NCBI GenBank assembly: GCA_050998615.1
Contig: JBPCQA010000059.1
Location: 1-64,000 of the forward strand
DNA length: 64,000 nt
Reading direction: 5' to 3'
DNA from: JBPCQA01 sp050998615
GTDB lineage: Bacteria; Actinomycetota; Actinomycetes; Propionibacteriales; Nocardioidaceae
The notes under the pieces are model-generated. The model did not search any database, was not told the DNA's origin, and worked only from the letters and a program-made list of their open reading frames with translations. The position numbers and the translations under genes were made by a program. Positions 58,749-64,000 of the stretch are shown in pieces; within the stretch, counting starts at the first letter, position 1, and each line of letters begins with the position of its first letter.

Positions 58749-59051
58749 CTGACCAGGTTAGCGGCAGCGACGACCACAGTCTCGCGCATTTCGGACTGCG
58801 GCTCAGCCGTGCGCACGCCGACCGTCGGCCAACGCTAATTAGGCGCCACCCTGCACGGCTCGGTACGGTTGGAGCCGTGTGGGCAATCGAGTGGCCTGCC
58901 GCACTCCGTGCGGACCGGACAGCTACCGATGGGATCGCGGGCCGCCAAATCTGCGATGCGCCAAGCAGGCTGGCGCGACCACAAAGCTGCCGGCCACGAA
59001 CAGGAGCCGCCATGGTGCCGGTGACGGCTGGGATGACACAAGGATGTGCGA
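58749..59051. other. Intergenic region before bkdA
   Basis: 303 bp between the divergent DMT transporter and bkdA genes. No credible frame, repeat or strong hairpin recognised. It should contain both promoters, but I cannot place them. Confidence 0.4.
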
Positions 59052-60254
59052 GTGAGCAAAGCTGAGCTAGGCCAACAGCTGGACCAAGAGCTAGACCCAA
59101 AGCTAGACCAAGGTCTGGACCAAGCAGCGGGTCACGACCCGGGGCACGATCTTGGTGCCGTCTTCGGGCCGGGGAAGACCGCCGAAGGGCCCGAGCTGAT
59201 CCAATTGCTGACGCCGGACGGCCAGCGGGTGGACCACCCGGACTTCGCGTTCGACCTCGATGACGAGGCGATCAGGGGCTTCTACCGTGACATGGTGATG
59301 ACCCGGCGTATCGATACCGAGGCCACCGCGTTGCAGCGACAAGGCGAGCTGGGCATCTGGGCCAGCCTGCTTGGTCAGGAGGCCGCCCAGATCGGCAGCG
59401 GCCGCGCCATGGGTGAGCGAGACGTCGCGTTCCCGACCTACCGCGAGCACGGCGTGGCCTGGTGTCTGGGGATAGATCCGGTGGACCTGACCGGCCTGTA
59501 TCGAGGCGTGGACAACGGCAGTTGGGACCCGGTCGAGAAGAGGTTCAATCTCTACACGATTGTGATAGCCGCTCAGGCATTGCACGCCGTCGGGTACGCG
59601 ATGGGCATCCAACGCGACGGCGCCGACGCCGCCGCAATCGGCTACTTCGGGGACGGCGCGACGAGTCAAGGTGACCTGAACGAGGCGTTCGTGTTTGCCA
59701 GCGTCTTCAACGCACCGGTCGTGTTCTTCTGCCAGAACAACCAATGGGCGATCTCCGAGCCGATGGAGCGGCAGAGCAAGATCCCGCTGTACCAACGCGC
59801 GCTGGGGTTCGGCTTTCCCGGGCTTCGGGTAGACGGCAATGACGTGATCGCGGTGTACGCCGTGACGCAGGCCGCCCTGCAACGAGCCCGCGAGGGCAGC
59901 GGCCCGACGATGATCGAGGCCTACACGTACCGGATGGGCGCCCACACCACCAACGACGACCCCAAGCGCTACCGACTTGCCGCCGAGGTCGAACAGTGGA
60001 AGCTCAAGGACCCGATCGAGCGTGTCAAGCGCTACCTCACCGACAGCGCGGGAGCCGAGGCCGACTTCTTCGACTCGATCGAGCGGGAGGCCGACGAGCT
60101 CGCCGCCCGGCTTCGCCAGGGGACGCTGGAGCTCCTCGCACCGCACGTCGCGGAGATGTTCGACCACGCCTATGCCGAGCAGACCGACCTAGTGGCCGAC
60201 CAGAAGGAACAGTTCCTGCAATATCACGCCAGCTTCAGCGGAGAGGGCCACTGA
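59052..60254 (+). CDS. bkdA: Branched-chain 2-oxoacid (or pyruvate) dehydrogenase E1 alpha subunit
   Basis: 400 residues. After a repeat-encoded tail (LGQQLDQELDPKLDQGLDQ), the thiamine-diphosphate enzyme begins with DLDDEAIRGFYRDMVMTRRI. AIGYFGDGATSQGDLNEAFV is the TPP motif (GDG...N), with PTYREHGVAWCLG and YRMGAHTTNDDP. GTG 59052 has AAGGA seven bases upstream; GTG 59046 is less well placed. First gene of a three-gene operon equivalent to M. tuberculosis bkdABC. The complex converts branched 2-oxoacids to acyl-CoA primers or fuel. Substrate inferred. Confidence 0.92.
   Translation: MSKAELGQQLDQELDPKLDQGLDQAAGHDPGHDLGAVFGPGKTAEGPELIQLLTPDGQRVDHPDFAFDLDDEAIRGFYRDMVMTRRIDTEATALQRQGELGIWASLLGQEAAQIGSGRAMGERDVAFPTYREHGVAWCLGIDPVDLTGLYRGVDNGSWDPVEKRFNLYTIVIAAQALHAVGYAMGIQRDGADAAAIGYFGDGATSQGDLNEAFVFASVFNAPVVFFCQNNQWAISEPMERQSKIPLYQRALGFGFPGLRVDGNDVIAVYAVTQAALQRAREGSGPTMIEAYTYRMGAHTTNDDPKRYRLAAEVEQWKLKDPIERVKRYLTDSAGAEADFFDSIEREADELAARLRQGTLELLAPHVAEMFDHAYAEQTDLVADQKEQFLQYHASFSGEGH
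59067..59126 (+). repeat. 12-bp minisatellite in the 5' end of bkdA
   Basis: Five units starting at 59067, 59079, 59091, 59103 and 59115, consensus CT(A/G)GACCAAGAG. Here it is read as LDQE/LDQG, a different frame from the related array in the ABC gene at 55900. Confidence 0.7.
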
Positions 60255-60256
60255 TC

Positions 60257-61234
60257 ATGACCAGCGACATCACCCTCGGCAAGGCAGTCAACATGGGTCT
60301 GCGCCGCGCGATGGAGGATGACCCGAAGGTCGTGCTCATGGGCGAGGACATCGGCGCGCTTGGCGGAGTCTTCCGCGTCACCGACAGCCTCCAGAAGGAC
60401 TTCGGTGAGGACCGCGTCATCGACACGCCGCTGGCCGAGTCCGGGATCGTCGGTACGGCGGTCGGGCTGGCCATGCGCGGCTACCGGCCAGTCTGTGAGA
60501 TCCAGTTCGACGGGTTCGTCTTCCCGGCGTACGACCAGATCGTCAGCCAGGTCGCCAAGATTCACCAGCGTTCCAAGGGTCACTACACGATGCCGATCGT
60601 GATCCGCATCCCGTTCGGCGGTGGCATCGGCGCGGTCGAGCACCACTCCGAGTCGCCCGAGGCATACTTCGCCCACACCGCCGGCCTGAAGGTGGTGGCG
60701 TGCTCCAACCCGGTCGACGCCTACTGGATGATCCAACAGGCGATTTCTTGCGACGACCCGATCATCTTCTTCGAGCCCAAGCGCCGCTACCACGAGAAGG
60801 CGGCCGTTGACGAGACGGCGACGCCGGTGCCGTTGTTCAGCTCGGTGGTGAGCCAAAGCGGCAGCGACGCGACCGTGTTGTGCTATGGCCCGATGGTCAA
60901 GACCTGCCTGCAGGCTGCCAGCGCCGCCGCCGAGGAGGGGCGCTCACTCGAAGTCATCGACCTGCGCACCCTGTCCCCGCTTGACCTCGGCCCGGTCCTG
61001 ACGTCGGTGCGAAAGACCGGGCGCGTGGTCGTGGTCCACGAAGCACCGTCGAACGTCGGGCTGTCGGCCGAGCTTGCCGCCCGCATCACCGAGCGGTGTT
61101 TCTACGATCTCGAGGCGCCCGTGTTGCGGGTCACCGGCTTCGACACGCCCTACCCGCCGGCCAAGCTCGAAGAGGACTATCTGCCTGACCTCGACCGAGT
61201 GCTGGACGGCGTCGACCGAGTCTTCGCCTTCTAG
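60257..61234 (+). CDS. bkdB: Branched-chain 2-oxoacid (or pyruvate) dehydrogenase E1 beta subunit
   Basis: 325 residues, two bases after the E1 alpha stop. ITLGKAVNMGLRRAMEDDPK, VLMGEDIGALGGVFRVTDSL, IDTPLAESGIVGTAVGLAMR and IQFDGFVFPAYDQIVSQVAK are the conserved transketolase-type pyrimidine and C-terminal domain motifs. It forms the alpha2beta2 E1 heterotetramer. Longer forms starting upstream read through the E1 alpha gene in another frame and are not real. Confidence 0.95.
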   Translation: MTSDITLGKAVNMGLRRAMEDDPKVVLMGEDIGALGGVFRVTDSLQKDFGEDRVIDTPLAESGIVGTAVGLAMRGYRPVCEIQFDGFVFPAYDQIVSQVAKIHQRSKGHYTMPIVIRIPFGGGIGAVEHHSESPEAYFAHTAGLKVVACSNPVDAYWMIQQAISCDDPIIFFEPKRRYHEKAAVDETATPVPLFSSVVSQSGSDATVLCYGPMVKTCLQAASAAAEEGRSLEVIDLRTLSPLDLGPVLTSVRKTGRVVVVHEAPSNVGLSAELAARITERCFYDLEAPVLRVTGFDTPYPPAKLEEDYLPDLDRVLDGVDRVFAF

Positions 61235-61251
61235 TGGAACTAGGAGCAAAC

Positions 61252-62772
61252 GTGCCAGACGTCAAAGAGTTCAAGCTGCCCGACATCGGTGAAGGCTTGA
61301 CCGAGGGCGAGATCGTCAGCTGGATGGTCAAACCAGGCGACACGGTCGCCCTCAACCAGAACATCGTCGAGGTGGAGACAGCCAAGGTCACCGTCGAGTT
61401 GCCGTCGCCGTACGCCGGCGTGGTCGTGGCCTTGCTGTACGACGAGGGCGCGACCGTCGACGTCGGCGCGCCAATCATCCAGATCGACGTCGACTCGGGC
61501 GGGACCTCCGCTGCTGGCTCGGCTGCCTCGCCGGCAGAGCCGGCCGGCGCCGCCGCAACGGGCAGCGAGAGCGAGAAGATGCTGGTTGGTTATGGGCCGA
61601 AGGCCACGGTCGCCAAGCGCCGTGCCCGCACCGGCGCGGCTCGCAGCAGCGGCGGCTCAGGCGACAGCGGCACGCTCGCCGCCAGCAGCGCGGAAGCCGC
61701 GGTGCCGGATGCGCAGGCGAGCCCCGAGGCAGTCAGCGAGGACAGCCCGTACGAGCACTTGGTGCCCACGCCGAGCTCGCAGGCGGAGACGTCGCAGGCC
61801 GCGGCGGCTTCCGAGGCCGCCCAAGACACCGGGGCAGCGCAGCACACCATGACCGCTGCGCCGGCGTCAAGTCAGCGAGCCCGAGCCAAGCCGCCGGTGC
61901 GCAAGCTTGCCAAGGACCTCGGCATCGAGCTGGCATCGGTCACGGCAACCGGTGCTGACGGCGTGATTACACGGAACGACGTCGAGGCACACGCGTCGGA
62001 CGGCAGGCGTGCGGCAGCGGCGGCCGCCGCGTCGGAACCCACCGCGGCGACTGCCCCGGAGCTGAGCCGCGGCGAGCGCGAGACTCGCATCTCTATCAAG
62101 GGTGTGCGCAAGATGACCGCGCAGGCGATGGTGTCGTCGGCGTTCACCGCGCCGCACGTGACCGAGTGGATCACCGTCGATGCCACCCGCACCATGGGGC
62201 TCGTCAAGCAACTGCGCCGTGATCGCGAGTTCGCGGGCTTGAAGGTGTCGCCGTTGCTGATTGTGGCGAGGGCAGCTTGCCTGGCGATACGACGTACGCC
62301 TGAAGTCAATGCCACGTGGGACGAGGCAGCGCAGGAAATCGTGCTCAAGCGGTATGTCAACCTCGGTATCGCCGCGGCCACCGGCCGTGGCCTGATCGTG
62401 CCGAACATCAAGGACGCCGATGCGATGTCCGCAGCCCAGCTGGCTGCCGCGTTAGGCACACTCACCACATCGGCCCGCGAAGGGAAGACGTCACAGGCCG
62501 ACGTTGCCGGCGGCACGTTCACGATCACGAACGTCGGCGTCTTCGGGGTCGACTCTGGGACTCCCATCCTCAACCCTGGCGAGTCAGGCATCTTATGCAT
62601 GGGCGCGATCCGTAAGCAGCCGTGGGTGGTCGGCAACAAGGTCCGGCCGCGTTGGATCACCACGCTGGCGTTGTCGTTCGACCATCGCATCGTGGACGGT
62701 CAGCAGGGCTCGAAGTTCTTGTCCGACGTTGCCTCGATCATCGAGACCCCCCGCCGAGCGTTGCTCTTCTAA
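61252..62772 (+). CDS. bkdC: Dihydrolipoamide acyltransferase (E2)
   Basis: 506 residues from GTG 61252, which has AGGAG eight bases upstream. One lipoyl domain (EFKLPDIGEGLTEGEIVSWM; lipoyl Lys in VEVETAKVTVELP) comes first. Then a long Ala/Ser-rich linker, a peripheral subunit-binding domain (KPPVRKLAKDLGIELASV) and the catalytic domain with LALSFDHRIVDGQQGSKFLS (HxxxDG) follow. It transfers acyl groups to CoA. No E3 (lipoamide dehydrogenase) gene follows, so E3 must be shared from elsewhere. Confidence 0.95.
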   Translation: MPDVKEFKLPDIGEGLTEGEIVSWMVKPGDTVALNQNIVEVETAKVTVELPSPYAGVVVALLYDEGATVDVGAPIIQIDVDSGGTSAAGSAASPAEPAGAAATGSESEKMLVGYGPKATVAKRRARTGAARSSGGSGDSGTLAASSAEAAVPDAQASPEAVSEDSPYEHLVPTPSSQAETSQAAAASEAAQDTGAAQHTMTAAPASSQRARAKPPVRKLAKDLGIELASVTATGADGVITRNDVEAHASDGRRAAAAAAASEPTAATAPELSRGERETRISIKGVRKMTAQAMVSSAFTAPHVTEWITVDATRTMGLVKQLRRDREFAGLKVSPLLIVARAACLAIRRTPEVNATWDEAAQEIVLKRYVNLGIAAATGRGLIVPNIKDADAMSAAQLAAALGTLTTSAREGKTSQADVAGGTFTITNVGVFGVDSGTPILNPGESGILCMGAIRKQPWVVGNKVRPRWITTLALSFDHRIVDGQQGSKFLSDVASIIETPRRALLF

Positions 62773-62838
62773 GCCGAAGACTTCCCGCCGTGGTTTGGCT
62801 GAGCTGTAAGTCGAAGACCTCCCGTTGTGGCTGAACGT
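62771..62838. repeat. Imperfect direct repeat after bkdC
   Basis: AAGCCGAAGACTTCCCGCCG, TGGTTTGGCTGA (from 62771) and AAGTCGAAGACCTCCCGTTG, TGGCTGA (from 62808). Two diverged copies 37 bp apart, the first overlapping the bkdC stop. Confidence 0.5.
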
Positions 62839-62899
62839 TGACCCTGTCTCCGTGCGTGACGCCTTCAGCCTTAACGTGGAGGGAGGGGTATCGGCCCGG

Positions 62900-64000
62900 T
62901 CAGGTGTGGCGCGCGAAGTAGCGTTCGCGGGCGGCTTCGATCTGCTTCTCCTCGGCTGCCATGCTCCAGGTTGCGGCAACGCTTTGGGTGGCCACCACCG
63001 CCCGGGCCCGGTCGAGGGCTGCCTCGGCCTGCTCAGGCAGGTCGACTTGGTAACTCTGCTCGGCGATCATCACCAGGGCCTCGAAAATGCTGCGCGGCAC
63101 TCGAGCCGACTCGGCGAGACTCAGCGCTCGCTTCGCAGAGCGGATCGCAGCCAGGGGCTTGTTCATCACCGACATGCACTCGGCGACGCCAAGCGTCGCC
63201 AAGATTTCGCTGTTGTCGTCGGGGTGGTCCACGACAGGCGCGAGCTGCCGAAGGTGATAGCGCAACCCCTCTTGAGGCCGGCCAGCCATGGTGAGGGCGA
63301 TGGCGAGGTTCTGCAGACACTGCCCTCGATGTTGGAGATTGCGGCCACTCACCGTACGGAGGGCCGAGCGCAGACCGCTGATCGCGGCGTTCAGATCACC
63401 GGACATCCCGGCCAGGATGCCTTCCAGCGACTGCACCCACGAGCGCCCCTTGGCCACACTGTCGGGGTCGTCGGGCAGTTCAGGCAGCAGTTCCCACGCC
63501 TTGGCCAGGTGCTCGTTCGCGCTGTCGAAGTCTCCCTGGTTGCCCATCGCGAAGCCGAGCTGACGTTCACACCAAATGCGGGTGAGCGGGTCATGCTGTC
63601 GCTTGGCCGCCTCGGACAGTGCGGCGACGGCTTCGTCGCGGACGTCTGCCAGTCTCGCGTTCTCAAGTAGCACCCAGACGTTTTGGACGATGAAGCGGCA
63701 GAGCACGTATTCCTCGGAGTTGGCAGCCGAGCGCTGTTTGACGTACTCGACCAGATTGGGGACCTCGTCGCGGAACCAGTCGAACACATGTCGACGCGAG
63801 CGGGCATGGCTCTCGAGCCAGCGCAACTCGGCGATTGCCTCTGGCTCCTTGCCGTAGAACTTAGCGACGTCCCAGATGTTGGCGGCCAGGTAGGCGCCGA
63901 GTCGAGCGTTGTCCCCGGCCCCCGCCGCCTCCTCCGGCAGCTCGCGTGCATAGAGCAGGGTCAGGTCGTGAAAGTTGACCCGCTCGCGGCTTCGTGACTG
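62900..64000 (-). CDS. TPR-containing C-terminal part of an AfsR/NB-ARC-like regulator (5' end beyond window)
   Basis: The frame is open to the window edge, giving the last 366 residues. RVNFHDLTLLYARELPEEA near the edge is the segment that follows the NB-ARC ATPase in AfsR/SARP-type regulators (family consensus FHDLLRLYA). After it come helical TPR-like repeats: CERQLGFAMGNQGDFDSANE, RGQCLQNLAIALTMAGRPQE, ILATLGVAECMSVMNKPLAA and AEAALDRARAVVATQ. The ATPase and any DNA-binding domain would lie outside the window. The frame is convergent with bkdC. Confidence 0.72.
   Translation of the reverse strand, partial: QSRSRERVNFHDLTLLYARELPEEAAGAGDNARLGAYLAANIWDVAKFYGKEPEAIAELRWLESHARSRRHVFDWFRDEVPNLVEYVKQRSAANSEEYVLCRFIVQNVWVLLENARLADVRDEAVAALSEAAKRQHDPLTRIWCERQLGFAMGNQGDFDSANEHLAKAWELLPELPDDPDSVAKGRSWVQSLEGILAGMSGDLNAAISGLRSALRTVSGRNLQHRGQCLQNLAIALTMAGRPQEGLRYHLRQLAPVVDHPDDNSEILATLGVAECMSVMNKPLAAIRSAKRALSLAESARVPRSIFEALVMIAEQSYQVDLPEQAEAALDRARAVVATQSVAATWSMAAEEKQIEAARERYFARHT

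Overview
The window is chromosomal DNA of a high-GC actinobacterium, most likely of the Propionibacteriales/Nocardioidaceae type (inference). Markers are a mycothiol-dependent formaldehyde dehydrogenase (mscR), a tmsA-tmsB pair for 10-methyl branched fatty acids, an MprAB-PepD stress module, frequent GTG/TTG starts with ATGA/GTGA gene overlaps, a DUF222/13E12 HNH gene, and a dispersed intergenic repeat built around GGTGGTTGAGG...CGAAACC.

Layout. 0-9 kb: a short-chain dehydrogenase, a GH15 glycosidase, an acyltransferase remnant, tmsA-tmsB, a glutathionyl-hydroquinone reductase-type gene and a TDT transporter. 9.3-16.2 kb: an overlapping purine-catabolic operon (xanthine dehydrogenase FAD, 2Fe-2S and Mo subunits plus 8-oxoguanine deaminase) followed by malate synthase, which can consume the glyoxylate released downstream. 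16.2-28.8 kb: YihY, an MBL lactonase-like enzyme, a TrpRS preceded by a leader peptide with tandem Trp codons, divergent glpD/glpK around an 11-bp inverted repeat, mscR, DMT transporters and several gene remnants. 28.8-40 kb: LMW-PTP, mprA-mprB-pepD ending in a duplicated terminator, a PhzE-like chorismate enzyme, HelR, an MFS exporter and DedA.

40.4-49.2 kb is the most interesting part: an 8.8-kb integrated element related to the M. tuberculosis prophage-like element phiRv1. It sits inside the HNH-coding region of a DUF222/13E12 gene, and joining the two host-gene pieces through a shared CACC core restores the HNH motif. It carries a serine integrase, a DUF3854/ATPase replication protein, small genes, a terminase small subunit-like protein, an HK97-type capsid, an excisionase-like HTH protein and a predicted modification-dependent restriction enzyme. 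No portal, large terminase, tail or lysis gene is visible, so it looks like a satellite or a decayed prophage. It also holds an inverted pair of bipartite motifs and a 24-bp palindrome that are unexplained.

50-64 kb: a lower-GC lipoprotein island with an IS3 orfA remnant, hisC, a DUF5302 gene, a heterodimeric ABC exporter with one degenerate ATPase site, a DMT transporter, a bkdABC 2-oxoacid dehydrogenase operon without E3, and the C-terminal part of an AfsR-like regulator cut by the window end.

At least six genes are decayed by truncation or internal deletion (acyltransferase, sugar porter, AMACR, arginine deiminase-type, GntR, fructosamine kinase). Several end at or next to copies of the dispersed repeat, which points to repeat-associated rearrangement. 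No rRNA, complete tRNA or CRISPR array was seen.
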